Positions 44,135-53,349 of a DNA stretch of 64,000 bases are shown in pieces; the first letter of the stretch is position 1; each line of letters begins with the position of its first letter. A program made the position numbers and the translations under genes. Below the pieces are notes generated by a model. The model was not told the origin of the DNA, made no database searches, and worked only from the letters and a program-made list of their open reading frames with translations. The stretch is from RYN-230 sp963760405 (GTDB lineage Bacteria; Actinomycetota; Actinomycetes; Streptosporangiales; Streptosporangiaceae), in contig CAVXCV010000004.1 of assembly GCA_963760405.1 (NCBI GenBank), positions 124,001-188,000 on the forward strand, read 5' to 3'.

Positions 44135-45022
44135 TCAGGGCGTTCCTTCCTGCTGTTCGAGCGCGCGGGTCACGACGGTCAGGTCCTGGCCGCCGAGTCC
44201 TTGATCAACGGCCTGCTGCCATTCGCCTGCCAGGCAGGCGAGGGCGGCGAACCGGTCGCCGCCGGCCGCTTGCAGGGCCAGGTGCACGTCCTTGAGGGCG
44301 AGCGAGAGCGCGAACTGGGCCGAGAACTCGCCGTTGGCGATCCGTTGCAGCTTGGCTGCCTGCCAGGTGGACACGAGCGGGCCGCCGCCCAGCGCGTCCA
44401 TCACCGTCCCGGTGTCCAGGCCCAGACGGTGGGCAAGAGCCACCGACGTGGCAACCGCTTCGGTCGCGAACGCGAGCCAGGTGTTGTTCACCAGCTTCAG
44501 CCGCGTCCCGGCCCCGGCCTCGCCGACCCAGATCGTGCGCTGGCCGAGCGCATCGAACAGCGGAGCGACACGCGCGCGCGCCTCGCCGGGCCCGGACGCG
44601 AAGATCGTCAGCTGGCCGCGTTCCGCCGGATCCTTGCTTCCCGACACCGGCGCGTCGAGGAGCATCACATCAGGACGCTCAGCACCGGCCATGGCCGCGA
44701 CCCGGTCGATCCCCGCCACGCCGATCGTGCTCATCTGGGCCCAGATCGCGCCCGGCGCCAGCGCAGCGAGCATCCCCTGGTCCCGGGCGACCGAGAGGAC
44801 GGCATCGGCGTCGGTCACCATCGTGACCACGATCGCGGCCCGCTGGGCCGCGTCGGCGGCGGTCTCGGCGACCTCCGCGCCGAGCCCGGCCAGGTCCCGG
44901 GTCGCCTCCAGGTTGCGGTTCCAGACGATCGTCGGGATGCCAGCGCGCAACGCACTGGCCGCCATCCCGTGGCCCATCGCCCCAATGCCGAGCACCGCAA
45001 CCGGCTCCTGCGTCCCTGCCAT
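44135..45022 (-). CDS. NAD(P)-dependent beta-hydroxyacid dehydrogenase-like protein
   Basis: A 295-residue member of the 3-hydroxyisobutyrate dehydrogenase family. The Rossmann motif is VLGIGAMGHGMAASAL (about 9-24). The substrate loop is LLDAPVSGSKDPAERGQL, in which the usual second Gly is partly changed. The catalytic Lys lies in GTRLKLVNNTW, and a second Lys region is ALKDVHLAL. The family oxidises 3-hydroxy acids or reduces imines (imine reductases share the fold). The substrate is not known. The gene stands alone, convergent with the ABC permease. Confidence 0.9.
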   Translation of the reverse strand: MAGTQEPVAVLGIGAMGHGMAASALRAGIPTIVWNRNLEATRDLAGLGAEVAETAADAAQRAAIVVTMVTDADAVLSVARDQGMLAALAPGAIWAQMSTIGVAGIDRVAAMAGAERPDVMLLDAPVSGSKDPAERGQLTIFASGPGEARARVAPLFDALGQRTIWVGEAGAGTRLKLVNNTWLAFATEAVATSVALAHRLGLDTGTVMDALGGGPLVSTWQAAKLQRIANGEFSAQFALSLALKDVHLALQAAGGDRFAALACLAGEWQQAVDQGLGGQDLTVVTRALEQQEGTP

Positions 45023-45250
45023 CGGTCTGCCCCCCTGCCGGGTGATTGCTGGGTGACGGGTCCTACCAGCATCGCGCCTGCCGGGCCCCCACGCGACGGC
45101 ATCGCCTCAGTGGCCAGCTTTACCTATGCCGCCATGGGCGCCCTGCACGCCACCATCGACGCCGCACTGCAGCTGCGCTCCAGGGACAAGGTGACGGCCA
45201 AATCGGCCGGATCGGCATCGACACGCCCCAAACCGAGGGCTGCGGGCCGA

Positions 45251-46171
45251 TCAGGCGATCGGCGGGGGAACGCCCCGCGCGCTGGCAGACAGCGCCGGAT
45301 CCCAGCCGCAGACTGCGCACGCATGCCGGACCGACGACAGGCCGAAATCGAGCGCGGCACGGTGCGGATCCGGGCTGGCGCGGGCGTCGTCCCAGTCGAG
45401 TACGTATTCGCCCAGCCCGGTGTCCCAGCGGGCGGCCGCCGGTGACAGTGTCGCGGTCGCGAATCCCTCGGGCGCGGGATAGGCGTAGGCGAAGAAGGCT
45501 GCCCGCGGGTAGCGTCGGTCGCCGGGCCACCACCCGACTTCGATCTGCTGGGCGTCCCCCGCGTTACGCATGATGAAGTCGCCAGACGAGGGCTGTGCCG
45601 GCAGGCCGGAGAATAGGCTCACCGCCAGGTCGAACGAGCCCCACCAGGCGTTGACCGGTGTCGAGCGCCCGCGGTAGGGGGCACGCAGCGCGGACAAGAC
45701 CAGCGCCGCGCGGGCCGCCGCCCCGAAGTAAGCGGTGACGTGGGCGGAGTCGTAGGTCGCGTGCTCATCGTCTTCGTCCAGCGGAGTGGTCCACGGTGTC
45801 TCCTGCGGTCGGGGATTGATCTCCACCGGGCCCGCCAGTCTGCGGACTGCCGCCAGCACGTCACGCGTCACCTGCCTGACCGGCCGGTTCGGCGTGAGCG
45901 GCACGCATTCGGATCGTCCGTCGCTGTGCTCCGCGATGGCTTCGTGGGTCCGCAGGTCCAGCGCGACGACCAGCGCACCAGTGCCGTCCGGCGCCGGCAG
46001 TGGAAGCGTCTCCCAGCCGCGTGCGGTCAGGCGCAGCGCGGTGTGCTGTAGCTGGGGTTCGGGCGGAGCCAGCGCCGCGGCCAGCTTGCCCAGAACTTGC
46101 GTGTGGGCGTGCAGGGTGTCGCACGTGGCACCCCAGGCGTCGTAGGGGAGCGCTGGCCATTCAGTGGGCAT
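45251..46171 (-). CDS. DUF5996-family protein
   Basis: A 306-residue protein with the family landmarks WPALPYDAWGATCDTLHAHTQVLGKL at the start. In the middle are TYDSAHVTAYFGAA and VNAWWGSFDLAVSLFSG. Near the end are AFFAYAYPAPEGFATATLSPAAARWDTGLGEYVLDW. The family is widespread in actinobacteria and proteobacteria with no established biochemical role. The compact, soluble, Trp/Tyr-rich character suggests an enzyme or ligand-binding protein. The ATG at 46171 starts two residues before the conserved region. Confidence 0.88.
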   Translation of the reverse strand: MPTEWPALPYDAWGATCDTLHAHTQVLGKLAAALAPPEPQLQHTALRLTARGWETLPLPAPDGTGALVVALDLRTHEAIAEHSDGRSECVPLTPNRPVRQVTRDVLAAVRRLAGPVEINPRPQETPWTTPLDEDDEHATYDSAHVTAYFGAAARAALVLSALRAPYRGRSTPVNAWWGSFDLAVSLFSGLPAQPSSGDFIMRNAGDAQQIEVGWWPGDRRYPRAAFFAYAYPAPEGFATATLSPAAARWDTGLGEYVLDWDDARASPDPHRAALDFGLSSVRHACAVCGWDPALSASARGVPPPIA

Positions 46172-46489
46172 AGACGCAAGCTACCGCTCAACGCTGCCGG
46201 GCACGTGCGGTGCCCAACGGCGGTTCACCTCAATGGTCCATGCCGCTGTTGCGCAGGCCGGACATCAGGGACGCCGCGCTAGGGCACCAGGACTAGTCTC
46301 GACTTCCATAGAACTGTCACGCTGGCCGCAGGTGACCTGTACCTGGTTGTCGGGTACGACGGGTCTGCTCCCGCCTGTGCTCCTGCCGGCGTCGGCGGAC
46401 AGCCCGCGGCCCGACGGCCACCAAGATGTTCCTCGCCGACTTCGGGTACACCCCGCCAGAGATCGCCGCCGAGGTTCAACACCTTCAGC
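46172..46489. other. Intergenic region with no recognised gene
   Basis: Nothing with a family signature is seen. A short frame around 46425-46490 (MFLADFGYTPPEIAAEVQHLQ) is protein-like, but has neither start context nor continuation. Confidence 0.3.
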
Positions 46490-46612
46490 CCAATGGACCG
46501 AGCCGGCAACCCCGAGGAGCTCGCCGGCGGCAGCGGGCTGCCTCCTGGCCGATCAGGCCGGCTGCGTCACCGGCGCCACGCTCCCGTCAATGGCGACTTC
46601 CTCCTTCCCTAG
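46490..46612 (+). pseudogene. C-terminal remnant of a short-chain dehydrogenase
   Basis: Across frames the sequence reads PMDRAGNPEELAG, then CLLADQAGCVTGATLP, then VNGDFLLP. This is the standard SDR ending R-x-G-x-P-E-E-[LI]-A, A-[SD]-x-A-G-[FY]-V-T-G-x-x-[LI]-x-[VP]-D-G-G. At least two one-base shifts break it. The rest of the gene is gone. Confidence 0.5.
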
Positions 46613-46625
46613 ACCAGGAAATGTC

Positions 46626-47003
46626 ATGGCTGACTTCTTCGCCTTCGCTGTGGATAAGCGACTCGCCCCATTCTGGCTCCCATTCGGCCTTCGGCCGGGC
46701 AAGGACGGCGTCACCATCACCGACGACGGGACATTCCTTGCGACCTACGGGTTTCTGAAACTGGAGACTCCGCTCACCAATATCGATGAGGCCCATGTCA
46801 CCCGCAACTACCGGTGGTGGACGGCTGCGGGCGCGAGAAGGTCACTTGCCGATAACGGCCTAACGTTTGGAACCAATCGGACCGCAGGAGTATGCATCCA
46901 TTTCCATGTGCCTGTTCCTTCACCACTCCGGCGAAAGGGTCATCCGGCGCTCACTGTCACCGTCGCCGATGTTGACCATCTCGTTGACCGGCTACGGCAT
47001 TAG
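46626..47003 (+). CDS. Conserved hypothetical protein (125 aa)
   Basis: A soluble, mixed alpha-beta protein. It opens MADFFAFAVDKRLAPFWLPFG and has a strand-rich middle (VTITDDGTFLATYGFLKLETPL, IDEAHVTRNYRWW, GLTFGTNRTAGVCIHF). It ends in a helix VADVDHLVDRL, which resembles a PH-like or bacterial SHOCT-adjacent fold. I do not know a function. The ATG at 46626 is preferred; an ATG at 46590 would extend into the SDR remnant. Confidence 0.55.
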   Translation: MADFFAFAVDKRLAPFWLPFGLRPGKDGVTITDDGTFLATYGFLKLETPLTNIDEAHVTRNYRWWTAAGARRSLADNGLTFGTNRTAGVCIHFHVPVPSPLRRKGHPALTVTVADVDHLVDRLRH

Positions 47004-47009
47004 ACCTGA

Positions 47010-47216
47010 GCATTCGACGACCTGTCCGCCGGCGAGCCGTTCCTGCAGACCATCAACGGGCAGCCGTTCGCCACCGTTCCCTACACGGTGCACCTCAACG
47101 ACATCGCCAGCTTCGACTTCCCTGGCTTCAACCCGGCCGCCTACGAGCAGCAGATGACCGACGAGATGGGCCAGGCGATGGAAGCCGGCGATCAACGCCT
47201 TCGCCATCACCTCCGG
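47010..47216 (+). pseudogene. Polysaccharide deacetylase-like, C-terminal fragment
   Basis: The frame reads AFDDLSAGEPFLQTINGQPF, then ATVPYTVHLNDIASFDFPGF and YEQQMTDEMGQAMEAG. This matches the C-terminal portion of NodB-type polysaccharide deacetylases of the allantoinase/PuuE-like group (VPYTxxxND, xxFxxPGF). There is no start codon or N-terminal metal motif, and the frame decays after about 47190. Confidence 0.5.
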
Positions 47217-47299
47217 CGGCCGGTTCCCGGCCGCCGGGACCTCCTAACCAACTGCCGGGAAACACCGTTAGCGAGGTAGACCCCCACTTCGGAGGACAA

Positions 47300-47746
47300 G
47301 TGACCAAGTACACCAGTGACAGCTCAAATTTTGGAGCTGATGGCCCCTTCTTCCGCATCATCCGGGAAGGACTCGAGGGTCTCGCCGATGGAGAGGACTA
47401 CTTCGACCTCCTGACCGACGATGTGGTCTTCGAGTACGTCATCTCTGTGCCCGGCTACCCCAGGCGCGTAGAAGGGCGGCAGAACATCATCGACCTGTAC
47501 AGCGGTTACGGCGACTTCATGACGGTGCACAGCGCTGACAATCTCCGCGTCTACCGGGATCCGGAAGCGTCGGTCGTCGTCCTCGAGTACGAGGTGCACG
47601 GCGAATCGGTGCAAACGGGCCGACCGTACAACAATCGCTTTGCCTCCATCATTACCGTCAAGGACCACAAGGTGACGCACTGGCGGGACTACCTCGACCC
47701 GATCGCCGTGTTCGACGCCGCGGGCTGGCCCGATACCCCCGCCTGA
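47300..47746 (+). CDS. SnoaL-like (NTF2-fold) protein
   Basis: A 148-residue NTF2-like protein: FRIIREGLEGLADGEDYFDLLTDDVVFEYV (helix pair and first strand), RRVEGRQNIIDLYSGYG, VVVLEYEVHGESVQTGRPYNNRF (central sheet) and KVTHWRDYLDPIAVFDA (last strand and helix). This is the nuclear-transport-factor-2/SnoaL layout. Enzymes of this fold include steroid isomerases and polyketide cyclases, but no catalytic residues can be assigned. The GTG at 47300 follows GGAGGACAA. Confidence 0.82.
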   Translation: MTKYTSDSSNFGADGPFFRIIREGLEGLADGEDYFDLLTDDVVFEYVISVPGYPRRVEGRQNIIDLYSGYGDFMTVHSADNLRVYRDPEASVVVLEYEVHGESVQTGRPYNNRFASIITVKDHKVTHWRDYLDPIAVFDAAGWPDTPA

Positions 47747-47936
47747 GCAATCACGACCGAGTTCACCCGCCTGATGCAGACTGAGACCGGGATTGCGGCT
47801 CCGGAGCGAGGCAACCCTAGGTTGAGCCTCTCACTCGCTGGCCTGAGCGGGGCGGATGCCGCAAGCTCGAACATGGGAAAGAGCGAAGCCGCTTACAGCG
47901 CAGGAACCGCGGTACTGATGCCGGACGGAGAATGGG

Positions 47937-50177
47937 ATGGAGACGATCCAGTCGCAGGTGGATGAGCTGATCACCCAGATGACACCGGCCGAGAAAGCCG
48001 GGCAGCTCACCCAGTATTTCTACTTCCGCTTGCCTGCGGGTGCCGAGGCTGCCCCGGCTCTCGGCTTCGACGCCAGCAAGCAGCCAAGGATGGTTGAGTC
48101 GGCTCTGCGGGAGGGCGGTGCGGGTTCACTACTGTTCGTCACCGATCCAGCGGAGATCAACCGCCTCCAACGGCTCGCGGTCGAAGGTAACCGCCTCGGC
48201 ATCCCCTTGCTGTTCGGTTTCGACGTCATTCACGGGCTCCGTACGATTCTTCCGGTGCCGATCGCGATGGCGGCCTCCTGGGATCCTGAGACGATTGAGC
48301 GTGGCCAGTCGGTCGCTGCGCGTGAGGCGCGCGCCGTGGGTATCCATTGGACGTTTGCGCCCATGGTCGACATTGCCCGAGATCCACGTTGGGGCCGGAT
48401 CATCGAGGGCGCGGGAGAAGATCCGTACCTCGGCGCTGCGGTGGCCGTCGCCCAGGTGCGTGGCTTCCAGGGTGGTGAGCTGGGCGCACCTGACCGCATC
48501 ATTGCGGGTCCGAAGCACTTGGCCGGTTACGGGGGCGCTCTCGGTGGGCGCGACTACGACGAGGTCAACCTTTCCGACTCTGAGCTTTGGAACGTGTATT
48601 TCCCACCGTTCAAGGCGGCGGTCGAGGCTGGTGCCGGCAACGTGATGACCGCCTATATGGACCTGAACGGAATCCCGGCGGCGGGCAGTAGGTGGCTGTT
48701 CACCGAGGTGCTGCGCGAGACGTGGGGGTTCGAGGGCTTCGTGGTGAGTGACGCCAACGCCGTACGGAATCTCGCTACCCATGGCTTCGCGGCGGATCTG
48801 ACGGATGCCGGCGCCCGCGCGGTCAACGCCGGCGTGGACATGGAGATGGCGGTTTCGGACCCCGCCTACGCGCACCTGCCCGAGGCACTGGAGTCTGGTG
48901 CGGCGAACCCGCAGGCAGTGGACGCAAGCGTGCGGCGCGTGCTGGAAGCAAAAATCCGGATGGGCCTCTTCGATGCCCCGTACGTCGACGAGGACCGCGC
49001 CCGCGAAGTGCTCGCCGATCCCGCACACCGCGACGTGGCCCGCATTGCCGCGGAGCGATCCGCGGTGCTCCTCCGCAATGAGGGAGACCTGCTACCACTC
49101 GACGCCGGCAGCCTGAGTTCGATCGCGGTCATCGGGCCGCTGGCTGACTCCAAGCGTGACACCATCGGGCCATGGGTCTTTGACTTTGACCTGGACGAGA
49201 CGGTGACCGTGCTGGAAGGCATCCGCACCAAGGCTGGCGAAGGGGTGCGGGTCGATCACGCCCGTGGTGTGCGCGTCGTGCAACGCGTGTTTCCCTCGCT
49301 GTTCGACATGTTTGGACGGAACAAGCCAGAGGATCCCGAGGGGTTCGACGAGGAGGCTGAGTTCCAGCAGGCGGTTGACCTCGCCCGCGGAGCGGATGTT
49401 GCGATCGTCGTCGCGGGTGAGTGGCAGAACATGATCGGCGAGGCGGCCTCGCGGTCGTCGCTGGAGCTGCCGGGACGCCAGCTGGAACTGCTGCAGGCCG
49501 TTGCCGGGACCGGTACGCCGGTCGTGTTGCTGGTCATGAACGGGCGCCCCCTGGACCTGCGCTGGCCCGCCGAGCACGTGCCGGCGATCCTCGACATCTG
49601 GTACCCCGGCACATGGGGCGGCACGGCCGCGGCAAACCTGCTGTTCGGTGATGTCTCGCCCGGCGGCAAGCTCCCCTTCAGCTGGCCGCGCACGGTGGGG
49701 CAGGTGCCGATGGTGTACGCACACACCCGCTCGCACGAGCCCGGCAACCAGGCGCGACGCTACTGGGACGAAGCCAGCACACCGCTGTTCCCGTTCGGGT
49801 ACGGCCTGAGTTACGGCCGTTTCGAGTACGCCAACCTCACAGTCGATCAGCCTGCCATCACCACTAGTGGGACCGTCACTGTGTCAGTGGAGGTCACCAA
49901 CACAGCGGATCGGGAAGCCGACGAGGTCGTCCAGCTCTACATCCACCAGCGGTACGGCTCGGCGTCGCGTCCGGTACGCGAGCTCAAGGGCTTCCGGCGG
50001 GTCAGCATTGCGGCAGGGGAATCACGCACGCTCCAGTTCCCAGTAGGGCCGAACGAGCGGCGGTACTGGAACGCGGCGGTCCGGGACTGGCTGACCGATT
50101 CCTCAACCTTCGACGTCTGGGTCGGCGGCGACTCAACCGCGCAGCTGTCTACGACGTTCGCGGTCACCGAGGCGTAG
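47937..50177 (+). CDS. Family 3 glycoside hydrolase (beta-glucosidase-like)
   Basis: A 746-residue GH3 enzyme. The N-terminal barrel (about 1-330) carries GFDVIHGLRTILPVPIAMAAS, RDPRWGRIIEGAGEDPYLG, GPKHLAGYGGALGGRDY and the nucleophile Asp in FVVSDANAV (about 272). A flavodoxin-like C-domain (about 365-600, VAGEWQNMIGEAASRSSLELPG with the acid/base region) and a C-terminal FnIII-like domain (about 660-740, FPFGYGLSYGRFEY) follow. BglX-like enzymes release terminal beta-glucosyl residues. No signal peptide is present, so it is probably cytosolic and acts on imported oligosaccharides. GGAG lies before the ATG. Confidence 0.95.
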   Translation: METIQSQVDELITQMTPAEKAGQLTQYFYFRLPAGAEAAPALGFDASKQPRMVESALREGGAGSLLFVTDPAEINRLQRLAVEGNRLGIPLLFGFDVIHGLRTILPVPIAMAASWDPETIERGQSVAAREARAVGIHWTFAPMVDIARDPRWGRIIEGAGEDPYLGAAVAVAQVRGFQGGELGAPDRIIAGPKHLAGYGGALGGRDYDEVNLSDSELWNVYFPPFKAAVEAGAGNVMTAYMDLNGIPAAGSRWLFTEVLRETWGFEGFVVSDANAVRNLATHGFAADLTDAGARAVNAGVDMEMAVSDPAYAHLPEALESGAANPQAVDASVRRVLEAKIRMGLFDAPYVDEDRAREVLADPAHRDVARIAAERSAVLLRNEGDLLPLDAGSLSSIAVIGPLADSKRDTIGPWVFDFDLDETVTVLEGIRTKAGEGVRVDHARGVRVVQRVFPSLFDMFGRNKPEDPEGFDEEAEFQQAVDLARGADVAIVVAGEWQNMIGEAASRSSLELPGRQLELLQAVAGTGTPVVLLVMNGRPLDLRWPAEHVPAILDIWYPGTWGGTAAANLLFGDVSPGGKLPFSWPRTVGQVPMVYAHTRSHEPGNQARRYWDEASTPLFPFGYGLSYGRFEYANLTVDQPAITTSGTVTVSVEVTNTADREADEVVQLYIHQRYGSASRPVRELKGFRRVSIAAGESRTLQFPVGPNERRYWNAAVRDWLTDSSTFDVWVGGDSTAQLSTTFAVTEA

Positions 50178-50530
50178 CCAAGCGACGCCGGAATATCCGG
50201 TCATCAAGAGATCATCTTGGGGGCAGCGATTGGCATTTGAGTGGCACACGCTATATGGAGTAGATGCTTGCGACCAGGCATTTTGGTCGTGATGCACGAG
50301 GAGCGTCTCCGATTTGGGAAGGGTTCTGGGGTAACTCTGGTGCCAGGCTGGTCTGCGCCGGGATGCATGAGATTTCCCGAGGGTGGTGGCCTTACCGCTG
50401 TGGCAGGGCGCGGCGGGAGCGGGGACCAGACCCCGCCTTTCAACCTCTGGTATGCCGGGCGCGAGGCAGCACGGGTACCCAGCCCGTCGAGGCATCGACC
50501 AGGCCTACAGTTCCGGTAGGCGGGTCCGGA
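50178..50530. other. Intergenic region between convergent genes
   Basis: No gene is seen. At 50419-50436 a six-pair stem GCGGGG / CCCCGC with loop ACCAGA followed by CTTT could be a weak terminator for either the glycosidase (ends 50177) or the crotonase (ends 50531). The GC content is somewhat lower than elsewhere at 50200-50340. Confidence 0.35.
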
Positions 50531-51781
50531 TTAGGTGCCTCGGAAGATTGGCTGGCGCTTCTGGGTAAAGGCATTCAGGCCCTCAAGGTAGTCACCGCTG
50601 TCGTACGCTTCCTGGCGCAAGCCCTGGACACGTTCGTACACCTGCGCCGCGATGGGCTGGTAGTCCGACAGGACGCGAAGCTGCTCCTTGATGACCGCAA
50701 TGGCCAGCGGTGACTTGGTGGCCATCGTTGCGGCCAGCTCCATGGTGAACGACTCGAGCCGGTCCCATGGAACCAAGTGGTTGATGAGCAGCCATTCCTT
50801 AGCTTTGCGGGCGTCGATGGGCGCAGCGGTGAAGAACATCTCCTTGATGACGTTGATTGGCAGCCGTCCCTGGAAATGCAGCAGCCCGGTGATGTTGTAG
50901 GGCAGTCCCAGATTAGCGGGGGTGATGGCAAACGACGCGGTCTCGTCGGCGACGGCCAGGTCACAGCTGAGCACTAGGTCCAGCGCTCCGCCCCATACCG
51001 TGCCGTGCACCATGGCGACGACGGGCGCGGGGAAGGTGCGGATGGCTCGGATCAGTTCTTCCAGCGGATCGTTGTAGCCCAGCGGATCCCGCCTGCCCCG
51101 GGGAAGCTCATCGATGTCATGGCCAGCGGACCAGACGTCCATTCCAGCTGCGGCACGGAGCACGATCGCGCGCACCTGCCGGGCTCGCAGGGTCTGGAGC
51201 GCGGCGATGACCCCGTCGGCCATCTGGACACCGATGGCGTTGTGGGTGCGGCGGTCCTCAAGTGTGATGATGCCGACTTGGCCGGCCACGCCAGTCCGGA
51301 CGACGTCGCCCGCACGGCCCTCGGACCCGGCGCCCCGGGTAGCTGACTCTCCCACCGACTGCTCAGCCTGCGCGTTGCGGTCACGGATGGCCAGGGCCAC
51401 GTAAGTCCCGGCCATCGCATCCTTGCCCGTCCGGACGATGGCATTCAGCAGCCCGAGCGCCTGAACCATCTGCTCGTCGGCCAGGGCGCCGGCCAGGTGG
51501 CGCCAGAGCGCCTCCGCCAGGACGTTGAATGTTTCCTGCGCCTCGTTGTGATCAATGCCCGCGGCGTAACAGTGCGCCGCAATCTGCTCACACGGCCTGA
51601 TGATCGGCTCGGTGCGTCCAGCCTGCACGCAGCGCACCACAAGGCGGAACAGCTGCCGTACCTTGCGCCGCTCGTCCGGGCTGGGTGGCTGGTGGCGCGC
51701 CTGATCGCGCTGCGCGAGGGCAGCGACCGCTTCGTCGATCACCTTGTCCTCCGCGCTGACGAGAACTGCTGATGCGTCCAC
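50531..51781 (-). CDS. Methylmalonyl-CoA decarboxylase-like crotonase fused to an N-terminal helical regulator domain
   Basis: From the GTG at 51781 (GGAGG nine bases upstream) the protein is 416 residues. The C-terminal part is a crotonase with the ScpB/YgfG-type motifs VWSAGHDIDELP (first oxyanion loop), VHGTVWGGALDLVLSCDL (second) and FAITPANLGLPYN (active-site tail). Those fit methylmalonyl-CoA decarboxylase, which makes propionyl-CoA. The first 150 residues are all-alpha (RRKVRQLFRLVVRCVQAGRT, IDHNEAQETFNVLAEALWRHL) and resemble an RsbRD-type N-terminal sensor helix bundle. That fusion is unusual. No propionate or succinyl genes are adjacent. Confidence 0.8.
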   Translation of the reverse strand: MDASAVLVSAEDKVIDEAVAALAQRDQARHQPPSPDERRKVRQLFRLVVRCVQAGRTEPIIRPCEQIAAHCYAAGIDHNEAQETFNVLAEALWRHLAGALADEQMVQALGLLNAIVRTGKDAMAGTYVALAIRDRNAQAEQSVGESATRGAGSEGRAGDVVRTGVAGQVGIITLEDRRTHNAIGVQMADGVIAALQTLRARQVRAIVLRAAAGMDVWSAGHDIDELPRGRRDPLGYNDPLEELIRAIRTFPAPVVAMVHGTVWGGALDLVLSCDLAVADETASFAITPANLGLPYNITGLLHFQGRLPINVIKEMFFTAAPIDARKAKEWLLINHLVPWDRLESFTMELAATMATKSPLAIAVIKEQLRVLSDYQPIAAQVYERVQGLRQEAYDSGDYLEGLNAFTQKRQPIFRGT

Positions 51782-52110
51782 GAACCGGCACCTCCGTTCT
51801 CGGGCCAGGCGCGTCTCTGCCAAGCCTGCGCAGCCCCTCACGCTTCCAGGAAAGGCCATAACTGGCCTTGACGCACCTGTTGCCCCAGCCACCCTGTGGG
51901 CGTGACGCCGCACACCCACAGTAACGTCGGGGAGCCGGAGCGCCTGGCGACCTTATCCAGGATCAGGCCATATTCAGGATCAGGCCATGAACCGCCCGGT
52001 GAGTCCGGAGACGCAGGTTGTTGTCTGGCCGGCCTCGGTGAGGCCGGCGTTCTGACGGTAGATAGGCGGTCTGCGGTCCGGCTGGCGGGATGTCGCCGCA
52101 GGCTTGGTTT

Positions 52111-53034
52111 CTATCTGCGATCGCCATGTTGCTGGTGGTCGGCATATTGTCCAGCCCGCTTTCCGGCGTGGCGGGGAGTGGTCATGTCCAGCAGGACCAT
52201 GGCGTCGTAGTCGGGGGTGCCGGGTTCGGCGACGTAGACGCCCAGGCGCTGGCCGGGAGTGCCTTCCAGCTGCATGCCCTGGAAGCCGAGGGTGATCGTG
52301 CCGACCTGGGGGTGGTGAAAGGTCTTCTTCTGCGCGGAGGTGCGCCTGGTGACGTCGTAGCGTTCCCACAGCCTGGCGAAGTCGGAACTCTTGAGCAGGA
52401 GTTCGCCGACGAGGGCCGCCAGGTCGGGGGCGTCGGGATCGGTACCGGCCAGGGCGCGCAGGCGGGCGACGCAGCCGCGGATCTGGTTGTCCCAGTCAGC
52501 GTAGATCTCGCGGGCGGCGGGGTGGAGGAACAGGAAGCGGCCGATATTGCGGTGCGTGGCCGGCCAGTCGTCGATGCCGGCGTAGAGCGCCAGCCCGCCA
52601 GGGTTGCAGGCGAGGAGGTCGAGGGTGCGGCTGGTGATGTAGGCCGGATTCGGACGCAGGGTCTCCAGCAGCAGCCTGAGCTGGGGGCGCACGGTCCGGC
52701 TGGGGGCGGGCGCGGGTTCGGGTGCATACCGGGCGGCGCGGGCGGCCAGGGCGCGCAGGTGCTCGTGCTCGTCGTGGTCCAGTTTCAGGGCGCGGGCGAG
52801 AGCGTCGGCGACGGCCGGGCTGGGGCGGGTTTCCTTGCCGCGCTCGAGCCGGGTGTAGTAGTCGATGCTCACCCCGGCCAGCGCGGCGACTTCTTCCCGG
52901 CGCAGCCCGGGGGTACGGCGCACACCGGTCCCGGGGGTGAGGCCGACGTCGGCCGGGGTCACCTGGCTGCGCCGGGCGTACAGGAAACGCCCCAGTTCCG
53001 TACCGCCGCCGTCTGGGTGCCGCTCACGTGCCAT
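52111..53034 (-). CDS. XRE-family regulator with MmyB-like ligand domain
   Basis: The ATG at 53034 gives a 307-residue protein. An N-terminal XRE HTH (LGRFLYARRSQVTPADVGL, RRTPGLRREEVAALAGVSIDYYTRLERG, about 14-70) is followed by the MmyB-like PAS-type domain (LLACNPGGLALY, NIGRFLFLHPAAREIYADWD, LWERYDVTRRTSAQKKTFHH, VYVAEPGTPDYDAM). MmyB-type regulators commonly sense small hydrophobic ligands and sit divergent from dehydrogenase/reductase genes. Here the target is likely the cupin and alcohol dehydrogenase at 53350 and 53766. Starts upstream of 53034 are Pro/Arg-rich and rejected. Confidence 0.9.
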   Translation of the reverse strand: MARERHPDGGGTELGRFLYARRSQVTPADVGLTPGTGVRRTPGLRREEVAALAGVSIDYYTRLERGKETRPSPAVADALARALKLDHDEHEHLRALAARAARYAPEPAPAPSRTVRPQLRLLLETLRPNPAYITSRTLDLLACNPGGLALYAGIDDWPATHRNIGRFLFLHPAAREIYADWDNQIRGCVARLRALAGTDPDAPDLAALVGELLLKSSDFARLWERYDVTRRTSAQKKTFHHPQVGTITLGFQGMQLEGTPGQRLGVYVAEPGTPDYDAMVLLDMTTPRHAGKRAGQYADHQQHGDRR

Positions 53035-53349
53035 GGCACCAGTCTGCCCCGGTCGCGATGTGCGCGCCCCGGGTGAGGGGGGCTCTGTCACACCCCTGCT
53101 GGCCGCTCCCTGGAACGGGGCGGCCTGCCGCCCCGCCCGCTGGCGAGGCATGCTGGAGAAAAGGGGCAAGCTCCCGCCCCGTTCTACCGTCCGGCGCGGA
53201 TGGCGCGGCTAGGGGCCAGGCCCTCGCCGGCCAGGCCGGAATGCGGGAGGTCTGGCGGATGGCCCGCTGGGCGTCGTCGCCACCTTGCCGCGGCCGTTGG
53301 AGCCTGCCTGAGACGTGGCTACCGAGATGAAGGTATGACGACATGACAG

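Noticed and set aside
50419..50436. GC-rich stem taken as a firm terminator
   Set aside because: Only six pairs, 240 bases from the nearer plus-strand stop; kept as a weak possibility in the intergenic entry.
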